Shown here: positions 1 through 8,499 of the stretch, piece after piece | How positions within the stretch are numbered: the first letter of the stretch is position 1 | Layout: each line of letters begins with the position of its first letter | Source: CAYTZO01 sp964442525 | Lineage (GTDB): Bacteria > Patescibacteriota > Microgenomatia > UBA10105 > UBA927 | NCBI GenBank assembly: GCA_964442525.1 | Contig: CAYTZO010000007.1 | Location: forward strand, 1-31,326 | DNA length: 31,326 bases | Reading direction: 5' to 3' | Translations under genes and position numbers: made by a program | Notes under the pieces: generated by a model | The model's database searches: none | What the model saw: the letters and a program-made list of their open reading frames with translations, nothing else | Told to the model about the DNA's origin: nothing

Positions 1-9
1 AAGGATTGT

Positions 10-1569
10 ATGGCCAAAAAATCTCACAAGAAACAAAATATCCTAGTCGCTCTGGTCAAATTCTTCCTCGTTCTTGCCGTTCTGCCGCTCTACCTGCTGG
101 TTTATATTCTTAAACCGCTTTGGGTCATTGCGAAACTTCAACACGAAGGCGTTAAAGGACTGCGAAAGGCGTTTGGCATCAAACCTCTCCTGGCAAAAAC
201 GGCAGCACTGGTGTTCGTTGGGATTGTGATATTTCCGATCTGGATTGTCGGTTATGCAGGAGCAGGCGCAATAGTCTTAGAGGTGTTAGGGTACCGTCCG
301 GAGGTAATTAATGTTTCAGGCACAGGCTCCATGTACCCCACGTTTCCTAAAGGTGAAGGAAAGGACCCGAAAGAACTTGCAAAACAAATCGTCGGGACTT
401 CCGGAATGATTCGTTATCCCAACGGCTTGGTAATCGGCGGGAAACGGTTCTTTGGCTCGGAGATTGGCAGAGGCGATATTGTTGTAGTAGAAAACGACAA
501 AATCAGAGAAATGACTAAAAAAATTTATGGGGAACCTTCCGGCTGGATAAAAAGGATTGTCGGTATGCCAGGCGACAACATCGAGCTTAGAGACGGAATT
601 GTGTACCTAAACGGCAACCCGTTAAAAGAACCATATACGGCGAGTCCCCGGTCAACTTTTGGCGAGACATTTCTCGGTGAGTGTAAGAACGTGACGGTTC
701 CTGAAAATTCAGTTTTTGTAATGGGAGATAATCGGAAGGGCAGCGGCGATTCAAGAGAAATTGGGTTCATTGAGACAGCTGCCATAAACTATGTCCTTCC
801 TCTTAAAAATCAGAAAGGAAGTTTAGACAAAACCTGGAGGGATACGTCGAAGGATTTTGATGAAGCGTCAAAAATAAGACTGAACAAAGAAAAATACCTG
901 CAATTACTTAATGAAAAACGAAAAGAAGCAGGGGCAAAAGAAATCAAATATCAGCCAAAACTAGAACTATCGGCACGTAAAAGAGGCGAAGTAATCCTGA
1001 AGTTTGACGACTTTTCATTCGAGGCCACGAAAAGCGGCTACACAATGGCACGCGCCATGAGGGATGCCGATTATTCCAACATTGTTTGGGGCGAAGCCCC
1101 TACGCAAGGGTATTACGAGGCAGAGGAGCTCATTGATAATCAGTTTCAGTTCCCTGAATCAAAGAAATTCCTGACAGATAAAACGTTTCAGGAAGTGGGG
1201 ATTGCCGAAGTTGAAGGTCAAGTAAATGGGTGTCCCACGCAGGTCATTGTCCAGCACTTCGCCGGCTATGTGCCGCCTAATTATAAGCAAGCAGATATTG
1301 ACGGCTGGAAAAGTAATTTATCAAGGCTCAAAGAAATTCAACCAAGTTGGGCACGATTAAAAGAATACAAAGAGTTTTACGAGAAGAACAAACAGGATGT
1401 CGACAGAATCAATGAGATAATTTCAATAAGGATTGCGAACATTTCGGCTGTCGTTTCCCGGATGGAAGCGAACCAATGGTTTACCGAAGCTGAGCAGCGG
1501 ATGGTTGACCAGGAGAAATCCCTATATGAAGAGCAGGAAACGATAGCGGCCAGGTTAAACAGTAAATAG
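10..1569 (+). CDS. lepB: Signal peptidase I (S26) fused to a CAP-like domain
   Basis: A 519-aa membrane protein that should cleave signal peptides from exported proteins outside the membrane. Two hydrophobic segments (about 11-35 and 63-92) precede the catalytic box GTGSMYPT, with the likely nucleophile Ser107. The general-base Lys181 lies in GWIKRIVGMPGD, and MGDNRKGSGDSR (238-249) is the last signal peptidase box. About 73 residues separate Ser and Lys, more than in short bacterial enzymes. Residues about 290-425 resemble a CAP/SCP domain (LNEKRKEAG, the WGEAPTQGYYEAEELI stretch, FQEVGIAEV, IVQHFAGYVPP); the usual CAP histidines are not obvious. A charged, probably helical tail follows (430-519). 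AAGGA at 1-5 sits at SD distance before the ATG. Peptidase identity is firm; the CAP assignment is by pattern and its role is unknown. Confidence 0.85.
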   Translation: MAKKSHKKQNILVALVKFFLVLAVLPLYLLVYILKPLWVIAKLQHEGVKGLRKAFGIKPLLAKTAALVFVGIVIFPIWIVGYAGAGAIVLEVLGYRPEVINVSGTGSMYPTFPKGEGKDPKELAKQIVGTSGMIRYPNGLVIGGKRFFGSEIGRGDIVVVENDKIREMTKKIYGEPSGWIKRIVGMPGDNIELRDGIVYLNGNPLKEPYTASPRSTFGETFLGECKNVTVPENSVFVMGDNRKGSGDSREIGFIETAAINYVLPLKNQKGSLDKTWRDTSKDFDEASKIRLNKEKYLQLLNEKRKEAGAKEIKYQPKLELSARKRGEVILKFDDFSFEATKSGYTMARAMRDADYSNIVWGEAPTQGYYEAEELIDNQFQFPESKKFLTDKTFQEVGIAEVEGQVNGCPTQVIVQHFAGYVPPNYKQADIDGWKSNLSRLKEIQPSWARLKEYKEFYEKNKQDVDRINEIISIRIANISAVVSRMEANQWFTEAEQRMVDQEKSLYEEQETIAARLNSK

Positions 1570-1643
1570 GGTAGGTGGGTTTAGCCCCAAGACTCTGGGA
1601 TAATTTCCCGTGTAAAATCCAGCATAAGGGGGGCTGGCTGTTC

Positions 1644-1672
1644 TTGACAAATGCAAGTCATTTGCATATACT
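1644..1672 (+). promoter_or_regulatory. Promoter with embedded Fur-family 7-1-7 operator
   Basis: TTGACA (1644-1649) and TATACT (1667-1672) are separated by 17 bp. The spacer is almost filled by TGCAAGTCATTTGCA (1652-1666), a 7-1-7 inverted repeat with one mismatch, extended by A/T at both ends. This is the layout typical of Fur-family boxes, so the downstream Fur-like protein probably represses itself and the metal importer here. Confidence 0.75.
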
Positions 1673-1697
1673 AATTGCGAATCGGCAGTTACTATGT

Positions 1698-2132
1698 ATG
1701 AACGCAGCCCGTCATGATTGCAAAGATGAACTGAATCAGGCCCGTCTGCGGGCAACGCCGACGCGGCTGGCAGTTATCGGACTTTTTGAAACCACCACGA
1801 AGCCCCTGGATATCCATGCAATTTTTGACGCGTTAAAGGAAAAAAACGTCAAAGCGGATTTTGCGACTGTGTACCGAATTATTAATGCCTTTACCGAAAA
1901 ACGATTAATCAAAAAAATTTCATTTCATGAGGGAAAATTCCGCTACGAACTCGCACGCAAGCCCGAGCATCACCACCTCATCTGTACGTCATGCGGCAGA
2001 ATAGAGGATTTCCCTGAATGCATCATCGAGGGACTGGAGACCTCGGTCAGTAAAAAATCGGGATTTACGATAGACAGTCACACGCTGGAGTTTTTCGGCA
2101 TCTGCAGACACTGCCGGAAGAAAAATAATTAA
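1698..2132 (+). CDS. Fur-family metal-responsive repressor
   Basis: A 144-aa protein with an N-terminal winged helix (TPTRLAVIGLF at 20-30, recognition region ATVYRIINAF at 56-65) and a C-terminal dimerisation/metal domain. HHHLICTSCG (91-100) supplies the metal-site histidines. Cys96/Cys99 and Cys136/Cys139 form the usual structural zinc site. The ATG at 1698 is chosen because it follows the promoter by about 25 nt and matches family length; the frame is open further upstream but would start before the promoter. The importer genes begin 2 bp after its stop. Whether it senses Mn, Fe or Zn (Mur, Fur or Zur) cannot be read from sequence; the importer ligands favour Mn/Fe. Confidence 0.85.
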   Translation: MNAARHDCKDELNQARLRATPTRLAVIGLFETTTKPLDIHAIFDALKEKNVKADFATVYRIINAFTEKRLIKKISFHEGKFRYELARKPEHHHLICTSCGRIEDFPECIIEGLETSVSKKSGFTIDSHTLEFFGICRHCRKKNN

Positions 2133-2134
2133 CC

Positions 2135-3064
2135 ATGAAAACCCGGTTCGTTGGTCTTGGAATAATCTTGATTACCATAATAATCGTAATAATAGCTCTT
2201 GTTTTTTTGGGCAGAGGCGCGGGTAAAAAAAATACTTCGGTTGCGCAAAACAATGAGACGATCCGGATTGTCGCGGCAGAAAACTTTTACGGAGACGTTG
2301 CCGGGCAGCTGGGCGGATCGCATGTGTCGGTGACGAGCATCCTGTCTGATCCGAATGTTGCCCCCCACGAGTACGAGTCAAGCGTCCAAAACGCGATAGC
2401 GGTGAGTCAGGCGCAGATCGTGATTGAAAACGGCGGGGGGTATGATGCGTGGATGGATAAACTTCTCTCCGCCTCGCCCAATGAGGAGCGCATCGTGCTC
2501 GTGGGTACGGATATCGCTCCCCGGAAAATCAAAGATAATCCTCATGTCTGGTACGGGGTTGATAACATGCGGGCAATCGCGGCAAAAATCACGGACGCCC
2601 TCAAACAAAAGCACCCCGCAGCCGCAGGAACGTTTAGCGATAACCTTTTGGCATTTAATACTTCGCTCGCGGCACTGGAGCAGAAGACTGGCAGCATCAA
2701 GGAAAAATACAGCGGCACTCCTGTGGCGCTCACGGAAACAATTTTTCTTTACCAGACCCAGGCGATGGGGTTAAACGTCCTGACTCCGATACGCTTCCAA
2801 AAAGCGATTGCCGAAAGAAACGATCCGCCTGCCGCAGACGTTGCAGCAGCCAGTGATGCAATCACGAAAAAACAGGTTAACGTGCTTATTTACAACAAAC
2901 AGACGGAGACCCCGATAACGACCAGCCTGCAAAACGAAGCCAACAATGCAGGCATCCCGGTTGTAGCGATCACCGAAACCATGCTTCCGGGGAAAACCTA
3001 TCAGACCTGGATGCTCGGGCAGCTGGTCAACATGGAGACGGCACTCCAAAACGGAGGAATATGA
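2135..3064 (+). CDS. Metal (Mn/Fe/Zn) ABC transporter substrate-binding protein
   Basis: A 309-aa cluster-9 (ZnuA/PsaA/TroA) metal-binding protein that captures a divalent metal outside the membrane. Residues 6-26 form an uncleaved-looking hydrophobic anchor with no lipobox Cys, so it is probably tethered by a transmembrane helix. Likely ligands are His78 (APHEYE), His137 (NPHVWYG) and Glu201 (LTETIFLYQTQAMGL). The third position is His in typical zinc binders and Glu in PsaA/MntC-type Mn binders. The fourth ligand (usually Asp) is unclear; Glu258 in NKQTETP is a candidate. The zinc-type His-rich loop is absent. It overlaps the ATPase gene by 4 bp (ATGA). Family is sure; metal specificity is inferred. 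Confidence 0.85.
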   Translation: MKTRFVGLGIILITIIIVIIALVFLGRGAGKKNTSVAQNNETIRIVAAENFYGDVAGQLGGSHVSVTSILSDPNVAPHEYESSVQNAIAVSQAQIVIENGGGYDAWMDKLLSASPNEERIVLVGTDIAPRKIKDNPHVWYGVDNMRAIAAKITDALKQKHPAAAGTFSDNLLAFNTSLAALEQKTGSIKEKYSGTPVALTETIFLYQTQAMGLNVLTPIRFQKAIAERNDPPAADVAAASDAITKKQVNVLIYNKQTETPITTSLQNEANNAGIPVVAITETMLPGKTYQTWMLGQLVNMETALQNGGI

Positions 3065-3828
3065 GAAGCCCGATTATCAAACTCAGCCACGTTTCCCTTA
3101 ACCTTGGGAAAACTCCCGTTCTTTCCGATATAAGCCTGGATGTTTTTGCAGGAGAGTTTATTACCATCCTCGGTCCAAACGGGGCCGGGAAAAGTACGCT
3201 GCTAAAGCTTCTTCTTGGCCTCTATAAACCGACAGGCGGTCACGTTGAGATTTTCGGCCGGAAGCCAAAGACCGGGAATAACAACATAGGTTATGCGCCG
3301 CAACACCGGACGCTTGAGGCTGATCTTGCGCTCCGGGCCCGTGATGTCGTCGGCTTCGGGCTGGACGGCAACCGGTGGGGCATTGGGCTGCCAAACAGGC
3401 ACAGAGATAAAGCAGTGGATGCTGTTTTAACGGAGGTTGGCATGGCGCGTTTTGCCGACAAGCCGGTCGGCAAACTCTCCGGCGGGCAACAGCAGCTTCT
3501 TCTTATTGCCCAAGCGCTTTTAACGAGTCCGCAGATTCTCCTGCTTGACGAGCCATTGGCAAACCTTGATATTTCCCGCGCCAGAGACGTGATCTCCCTG
3601 GTCAAAAAACTCAACGCGGATAAAAAGATTACCGTTCTGCTTGTTACCCATGATATAAACCCACTTTTGCCCGTAACTGAGCGAGTCATATACCTGGCCC
3701 GTACTCATGGATTTATCGGTACGCCGGATGAGGTTATAACCAGCCGTCAGTTATCCAAACTTTACGGATCGGCGGTTGAGGTCATACGAACCCAGGGGAA
3801 AATATTTGTTATCGGTGAACATTTGTAA
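3061..3828 (+). CDS. Metal ABC transporter ATP-binding protein
   Basis: A 255-aa cytoplasmic ATPase that powers the metal importer. It has Walker A GPNGAGKST (38-46), Q-loop YAPQHR (78-83), signature LSGGQQQ (139-145), Walker B LLLDEP (160-165), D-loop and switch His197 (VTHD). The ATG overlaps the preceding stop, which indicates translational coupling. Two different membrane subunits follow, so this single ATPase should dimerise under a heterodimeric permease, as in SitABCD/TroABCD/MntABCD systems. Confidence 0.92.
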   Translation: MRSPIIKLSHVSLNLGKTPVLSDISLDVFAGEFITILGPNGAGKSTLLKLLLGLYKPTGGHVEIFGRKPKTGNNNIGYAPQHRTLEADLALRARDVVGFGLDGNRWGIGLPNRHRDKAVDAVLTEVGMARFADKPVGKLSGGQQQLLLIAQALLTSPQILLLDEPLANLDISRARDVISLVKKLNADKKITVLLVTHDINPLLPVTERVIYLARTHGFIGTPDEVITSRQLSKLYGSAVEVIRTQGKIFVIGEHL

Positions 3829-3830
3829 GT

Positions 3831-4640
3831 ATGGGAAACATCCTGCAATATCCATTTATGCAAAACGCGTTTCTCGCGTCTTTTTTTGTTGCCGTCGTTG
3901 CTTCTGTTGTGGGCTATTTTATTCTGGTCCGCGGACTTACCTTTTCTGCGCATGCATTTTCCCATATTGGTTTTGCAGGAGCAGCCGGCGCAGTCTGGCT
4001 GGGAATAAATCCTCTCTATGGACTGCTGGTTTTTACCATTGCTTCTGCGGTTGCCATCGGAGCCCTGGGAAAAGAACTGCGGGAACAGGACGTCGCAATC
4101 GGCGTAATTTTGACGTTAGCCCTCGCCTTTGGCGTGCTGTTTCTTTTTTTATACACCGGCTACGCCGAACAGGCGTATAGCATCCTTTTCGGGACCATCC
4201 TGGGAATTAGCAGGATAAGCGTCGTAATAACGGCAGCGTTCAGTCTCCTGACTCTTGGGATTATTGCAATTATTTTCCGTCCGCTTCTTTTTTCCTCGTT
4301 TGATCCCGAGATTGCCCAAACGAGAGGCATCCCCACGCGGTTTCTTTCCGTTGTTTTTCTTGTCATCATTGCCGTTACCGTTTCCGAGGCCGTCCAGGTT
4401 GTCGGCGTCCTTTTGATTTTTACGTTACTGGTTGGTCCGGCAGCAACCGCCGTGCGGCTTATCAAAAATCCGTATGGTGCAATACTGCTCTCGGTCGGGC
4501 TGGCAGTAGCATACAGCTGGACGGGGATATTTCTTGCGGCAATTACGAACCTGCCGGTTACCTTTTTCATTGCTGCGGTATCGTTTGTCATATATTTTCC
4601 GGTTAGGCTTTTATCGCACTATTTTGACTCTTATGATTGA
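3831..4640 (+). CDS. Metal ABC transporter permease (ABC-3 family), first copy
   Basis: A 269-aa integral membrane protein, about eight hydrophobic segments, of the ZnuB/TroC/MntB family. Family signs are FSAHAFSHIGFAGAAGA near residues 38-55, GKELREQDVAIGVILTLALAFG, and RGIPTRFLS followed by a VVGVLLIFTLLVGPAATA-type segment. It starts 2 bp after the ATPase stop and overlaps the second permease by 8 bp. Together the two probably form a heterodimeric channel. Confidence 0.9.
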   Translation: MGNILQYPFMQNAFLASFFVAVVASVVGYFILVRGLTFSAHAFSHIGFAGAAGAVWLGINPLYGLLVFTIASAVAIGALGKELREQDVAIGVILTLALAFGVLFLFLYTGYAEQAYSILFGTILGISRISVVITAAFSLLTLGIIAIIFRPLLFSSFDPEIAQTRGIPTRFLSVVFLVIIAVTVSEAVQVVGVLLIFTLLVGPAATAVRLIKNPYGAILLSVGLAVAYSWTGIFLAAITNLPVTFFIAAVSFVIYFPVRLLSHYFDSYD

Positions 4641-5481
4641 GCTGTTGCGCTACCAGTTTATCCAGCATGCGTTTATCGCCGGCACCATGGTTGCGGTTGT
4701 CGCCGGGGTTATTGGCTACTTCGTTGTTTTACGGGCCCAGGCGTTTGCTGCTCATGCGTTGGCGCATATTGGGTTTGCCGGAGCGACAGGAGCTGCGATA
4801 CTCGGTATAAGTTCGTTTGCCGGAACGTTCATTATCACCGTTTTGGCTGCACTTTGCATGGGTGCCTTGGGCAAAAAACTCCGCGAGCGTCATAGTGAGA
4901 TAGGAATAGTTTTGTCGTTTGCCCTCGGTCTCGGCGTCTTGTTCCTCAAGCTCTATACCACGAATGCCAATAAAGCGGTGGGGATATTGTTTGGTTCAAT
5001 TTTAAGCATTTCGTCTTCCGATCTCGCGTTAACGATAGCCTCCGGTGCACTGTCGCTTCTCTCTCTCGCAGTACTTTTCCGTCCATTGGTATTTTCTTCA
5101 ATCGATCCGGAAGTGGCGAGAGCCCGCGGGGTGCCGGTCACGGTGCTGTCGATAGCGTTTATGGTTCTTCTGGCAGTTACGGTTGCGGAACTAACGCTTG
5201 TGGTCGGTGTGCTTTTGGTATTTGCACTCCTGGTTTTGCCTGCGGCGACCGCCCAGCACCTGGTTCATCGTCCGTTTGCTGCGATACTAACGTCGGTTGC
5301 GCTGGCTTTGTTATTTACCTGGTCTGGTTTGATTTCGGCGCTGCGTTTTCAGGGACCGGTAAGCTTTTTTATCGCCGGAATAGCATCTGTTTTCTATCTC
5401 GTTGCCGTTTCTTGGGTGCACGCCGCTTCCCCTCACGCGTATGTTGCCCGCCCTCATGGCGGGAAGGAAGTCCGGGCGTAA
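4633..5481 (+). CDS. Metal ABC transporter permease (ABC-3 family), second copy
   Basis: A 282-aa paralogue of the preceding permease with the same landmarks (FAAHALAHIGFAGATGA, GKKLRERHSEIGIVLSFALG, ARGVPVTVLS, VVGVLLVFALLVLPAATA). The start at 4633 gives an N-terminus that aligns with the first copy and an 8-bp overlap with it; reading further upstream only adds sequence shadowing the neighbour. The C-terminal tail is short and charged. It ends 1 bp from the stop of the convergent exporter ATPase gene. Confidence 0.9.
   Translation: MIELLRYQFIQHAFIAGTMVAVVAGVIGYFVVLRAQAFAAHALAHIGFAGATGAAILGISSFAGTFIITVLAALCMGALGKKLRERHSEIGIVLSFALGLGVLFLKLYTTNANKAVGILFGSILSISSSDLALTIASGALSLLSLAVLFRPLVFSSIDPEVARARGVPVTVLSIAFMVLLAVTVAELTLVVGVLLVFALLVLPAATAQHLVHRPFAAILTSVALALLFTWSGLISALRFQGPVSFFIAGIASVFYLVAVSWVHAASPHAYVARPHGGKEVRA
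5447..5463. other. GC-rich hairpin at a convergent gene junction
   Basis: CCCGCC-CTCAT-GGCGGG forms a 6-bp GC stem inside the last codons of the permease gene, just before the convergent ATPase gene ends. No T-run follows on either strand, so it is not a standard intrinsic terminator. It is the only structure seen at this junction. Confidence 0.35.
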
Positions 5482-5482
5482 T

Positions 5483-6172
5483 TCATCGCGGTTTGTGTTT
5501 GACGCGGGTTAGTCTCCCGTCTTCGAGCCACAAAACTCTGTCGGCGATATCTTCAATGCGCTGGTCATGGCTGACGATAACCACCGTTCTTTTTTCTTTT
5601 TTTGCAATGGCATGGAGAAGTTCCATCACCTCATGCCCGTGTTTCGAATCTAAGTTTGCCGTCGGCTCGTCTGCCAGGACGAGGTTCGGGTCATTGGCCA
5701 GCGCCCGAGCGATAGAAACTCTCTGTTTTTCCCCTCCGGAGAGTTTTTCCGGCAGGAAGTGCATCCGTTGTTTAAGCCCCAGGAGCGTCAGAATATCCTC
5801 GGCCTTTTTCCTGGCTTTCTCAGAGGCGACCCCTTTGAGTTCTATAACGACCTGGACATTTTCCCGGGCGGTGAGGGCGGAGAGGAGATTAAATGACTGA
5901 AAGATAAATCCTATATGATCGAGCCGAATTTTGGGCAGTTTTTCTTCATTTAATGTTGTTATGTTGATGTTGTTCACGATAATTTCTCCTTGGGTCGGCT
6001 TTAAGAGCCCTCCGGCCATCGACAGGAGGGTCGTCTTGCCGCTTCCCGACGGGCCCATGATAAGGACAATCTCGCCCCCGGTTACTTCGAGGTCAATTGT
6101 ATCGACGGCAACTACTTTTGTTTCTCCCTCGCCATATACTTTGGTGAGGTTATGTAAATCCAGTGTCTTCAT
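5483..6172 (-). CDS. ABC exporter ATPase (LolD/MacB/DevA type)
   Basis: A 229-aa ATPase that should drive the FtsX-like permease encoded just upstream. It has Walker A GPSGSGKT (40-47), Q-loop FIFQSFNLL (89-97), signature LSGGEKQR (144-151), Walker B LVLADEP (164-170) and switch His in VSHDQR. The SGSGKTTLL and SGGEKQRVSIARAL stretches are typical of the MacB/LolD/DevA subgroup, which handles substrates in or outside the membrane. Its ATG overlaps the permease stop by 4 bp. It is the last gene of a three-gene adaptor-permease-ATPase operon. Confidence 0.9.
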   Translation of the reverse strand: MKTLDLHNLTKVYGEGETKVVAVDTIDLEVTGGEIVLIMGPSGSGKTTLLSMAGGLLKPTQGEIIVNNINITTLNEEKLPKIRLDHIGFIFQSFNLLSALTARENVQVVIELKGVASEKARKKAEDILTLLGLKQRMHFLPEKLSGGEKQRVSIARALANDPNLVLADEPTANLDSKHGHEVMELLHAIAKKEKRTVVIVSHDQRIEDIADRVLWLEDGRLTRVKHKPR

Positions 6173-7332
6173 GATTTAAAAACGCTCACGGGATCCAGTC
6201 CCGCAATTTTTTTAATCGGAATGTAGGACGCGATGACGCTCATGATAATGGTTACAATAAAAGTTTCCAGAAACGTCAGCGGGCTCAGTAGAACTTTTAT
6301 TGCCGAATAATGTTCAACGTACGGAGCAACGAACAGCGATACGATGCTTCCGGTGATAAAACCAAAAAGTACGGTCCAGAGACCCTGCTCAAAAACAATT
6401 TTATAGAGCGTAATGTTTTTTGCGCCGATCGCTTTCAGAATCCCATATTCACGGATTTTTTCCATCGTTGACGTGTAAATCGTCAGGCCAACCACTACCG
6501 TTCCGACCAGAAATCCGATAAGGACAATGACGAAGATAATGGGAACGAAACTTTCGTTCACAAGTTCGGCGCTCATGTTTGCCCATTCCCGTCTGGTCCG
6601 GACCGAAACGTTCGGCACTCCCTGGGCAATCTTCTCTCTCGCTTCAATGAGCGTGGTAGGGTCGTCAAGCGTTACCAGGTAGTAGTTCACTTTTCCCCGG
6701 AAATTAAACAGGTCCTGCGCATCTTCAAAATTCATAAAAATCATCTGCTGGACGATGAGGTTGGTTTCTGCAGATATTCCTACGGCGGTAAAGTTTTCAT
6801 TGGCAATCTCCACGTTGTCTCCGAGATTGATTTTTTTGTTTTTGGCAAGCATCTCGTCGATGATCACTTCCTTTTTTCCGGGTACGTCCTTTCCCGCTAT
6901 TATTTTCCACGGTCCGCCGACGCCCGTCGTCGTATCGTAGCCGATCAAATTTACTTTTGCTTTGAGAACTCCCTCATCATTTTTTGCTTTTTCCCTCTGT
7001 CTTTTTGTTGTGAGAACGCCTTTTTCCCTTACTTTTAGCTCCGTTGCGCGCACGATAAGCCGATAGACTTTTCCGCCTTCGATCTTTCGTTCAATCTGAC
7101 CTTTAAGGGAATCAGGCAGGAGTGAGGATGAGTGGAACATGTCAAACACTCCCTCTTCCGTTACCCAAATATCCGCCCCGGCCTTATTGATAAACTGTGT
7201 TATCTGGATCGTCACACCTGAATAAATTCCTAAAAGGATAAGGATGAGAAACGTAGAAAACGTGACGCCTCCAACGGAAATAAAAAGTTTGAGCCGCTCG
7301 GCAAAGAGGTTTTTCCGGGCAATAGAGATCAT
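6169..7332 (-). CDS. FtsX/MacB-family ABC permease (DevC-like)
   Basis: A 387-aa membrane protein. One helix near residues 14-38 is followed by a large extracytoplasmic domain (about 40-255) and three C-terminal helices (about 262-290, 318-343, 353-378). The C-terminal FtsX signature region carries YTSTMEKIREYGILKAIGAKN. The N-terminus ARKNLFAERLKLFISVGGV and the ADIWVTEEG segment resemble DevC of cyanobacterial DevBCA exporters. It lies 1 bp after the adaptor gene and overlaps the ATPase by 4 bp. The substrate is unknown; a lipid, glycolipid or peptide would be typical. Confidence 0.85.
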   Translation of the reverse strand: MISIARKNLFAERLKLFISVGGVTFSTFLILILLGIYSGVTIQITQFINKAGADIWVTEEGVFDMFHSSSLLPDSLKGQIERKIEGGKVYRLIVRATELKVREKGVLTTKRQREKAKNDEGVLKAKVNLIGYDTTTGVGGPWKIIAGKDVPGKKEVIIDEMLAKNKKINLGDNVEIANENFTAVGISAETNLIVQQMIFMNFEDAQDLFNFRGKVNYYLVTLDDPTTLIEAREKIAQGVPNVSVRTRREWANMSAELVNESFVPIIFVIVLIGFLVGTVVVGLTIYTSTMEKIREYGILKAIGAKNITLYKIVFEQGLWTVLFGFITGSIVSLFVAPYVEHYSAIKVLLSPLTFLETFIVTIIMSVIASYIPIKKIAGLDPVSVFKS

Positions 7333-7333
7333 A

Positions 7334-8341
7334 CTATTCCAGCTCTCCGGGTAGCACTATTTGGTCAGTCTCTGTGATCCCTCCCAGTATCTCGATATTT
7401 TTTGCATCGGCGATACCCGTCTCTACCGGTACGGTTTTTAACCGTACCCCGTCTTTTATGGTCACCGTCATTGATCCGTTTTTTTTCTTGAGCGCCCGCC
7501 GGGGCAAGAGCAAAACGTCCTTTTTCTTCTCGAGCATAAACTGCACATCGCCGTTTAAGCCGACGAGGGGAAGCTCGGGAGCGGTAAGACTGACTTTCAC
7601 GGGAAGGACTGTGTCACCGTTGTCTTTTACAATTGCTTTTCTTTCAATCTCGGAGACCGCACCTTCAAATTTTATATCGGGATACGCATCGAGCGTCACG
7701 ATCGCTTCCTGCCCGGCCTGGAGTTTCCCGATATCCTCCTCTTCAAGTTCCGCTTTGACATAGACGCTTTGCGGGTCAATGATGGTAATAAGCGGTACTG
7801 TAGAAAATACCGATACCCATTCATTTACCTCTCCGTTGACGCCGGTAACGACCCCGTCATAGGGGGCATAGAGGGAACTATTTTGAATCGCCCGGTCTGC
7901 TATTTCTACGTTGGTGACCGATGTATTGAGATCAAACTGGGATTTGTCCAGTATCCGTTGAATCGTATCGGTTTTTATGGAGCCTTTATAATTGTCTTTT
8001 GTCTGTTCAAAATCCCATCTGGTTTTTAGGTAATCCTGTAGCTCTTTCTCTTTATTGGCCACGAGGTCGCTGGTGTCGATGGTTGCCACCACCTGGCCCT
8101 TTTTTACTTCCTGATTTTTTTTAAACGGCAGCGAGATAATTCTTCCGGTGTTTTTGAATGAGAGTTGCACTTCTTTTTCCGCTTCCGTTTTGCCGGAGGC
8201 GAACACGGAAGAGATGATATCTCCCTTGGTCGGCCGGACTATCTGGAGACGGTTTATTCTGTAGGCTTGATAGCCAAAGTAACCCGGCAGGAAGAGTAGT
8301 GCAAGGAGAAAAACTATAATGGTATTTTTCCTAAGTCTCAT
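7334..8341 (-). CDS. HlyD/MacA-type membrane fusion (adaptor) protein
   Basis: A 335-aa adaptor. An N-terminal anchor (about 8-25) leads into a first half-lipoyl motif (VQLSFKNTGRIISLPFKK, 58-75), a coiled-coil hairpin (about 92-150), the second half-lipoyl motif (YAPYDGVVTGVNGEV) and beta-barrel/membrane-proximal domains ending in LGGITETDQIVLPGE. The ATG at 8341 is preferred; an in-frame TTG at 8350 would add three residues and neither has a strong SD. Adaptors of this class usually reach an outer-membrane channel; no TolC-like gene is present here. Confidence 0.85.
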   Translation of the reverse strand: MRLRKNTIIVFLLALLFLPGYFGYQAYRINRLQIVRPTKGDIISSVFASGKTEAEKEVQLSFKNTGRIISLPFKKNQEVKKGQVVATIDTSDLVANKEKELQDYLKTRWDFEQTKDNYKGSIKTDTIQRILDKSQFDLNTSVTNVEIADRAIQNSSLYAPYDGVVTGVNGEVNEWVSVFSTVPLITIIDPQSVYVKAELEEEDIGKLQAGQEAIVTLDAYPDIKFEGAVSEIERKAIVKDNGDTVLPVKVSLTAPELPLVGLNGDVQFMLEKKKDVLLLPRRALKKKNGSMTVTIKDGVRLKTVPVETGIADAKNIEILGGITETDQIVLPGELE

Positions 8342-8464
8342 ACTCGACAAATAATTTCACTGCACGGAAGCGGCATCGGGTTTCATACAGTTAAGAATAT
8401 CACTTTTCTATTAAATTTTTCTGAGTAGCTTTTTGTTTTCTTTATGACGCATGAAATATTGCGC

Positions 8465-8491
8465 TTGACAAATACCCTAGGGGGGTATAAG
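8465..8491 (+). promoter_or_regulatory. Promoter and CsoR-type operator
   Basis: TTGACA (8465-8470) is followed by the inverted repeat ATACCC-TAGGG-GGGTAT (8472-8488) and TATAAG (8486-8491). The palindrome covers the spacer and the -10 start. It closely resembles operators of copper-sensing CsoR proteins such as that of Bacillus copZA (comparison from memory). The spacer is short (15 bp). The -10 ends 8 nt before the regulator ATG, so the mRNA should be almost leaderless. Confidence 0.75.
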
Positions 8492-8499
8492 GTATAAGT

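Noticed and set aside
1619..1637. CCAGC...GCTGG hairpin after the signal peptidase gene as terminator
   Set aside because: Only 5 bp with a G-rich loop and no T-run.
1575..1697. Upstream extension of the Fur-like protein
   Set aside because: It would start before the promoter and operator and exceeds normal Fur length.
3291..3689. 132-codon minus-strand frame inside the importer ATPase gene
   Set aside because: Ser/Arg-rich translation typical of an antisense shadow; the plus strand encodes all ATPase motifs.
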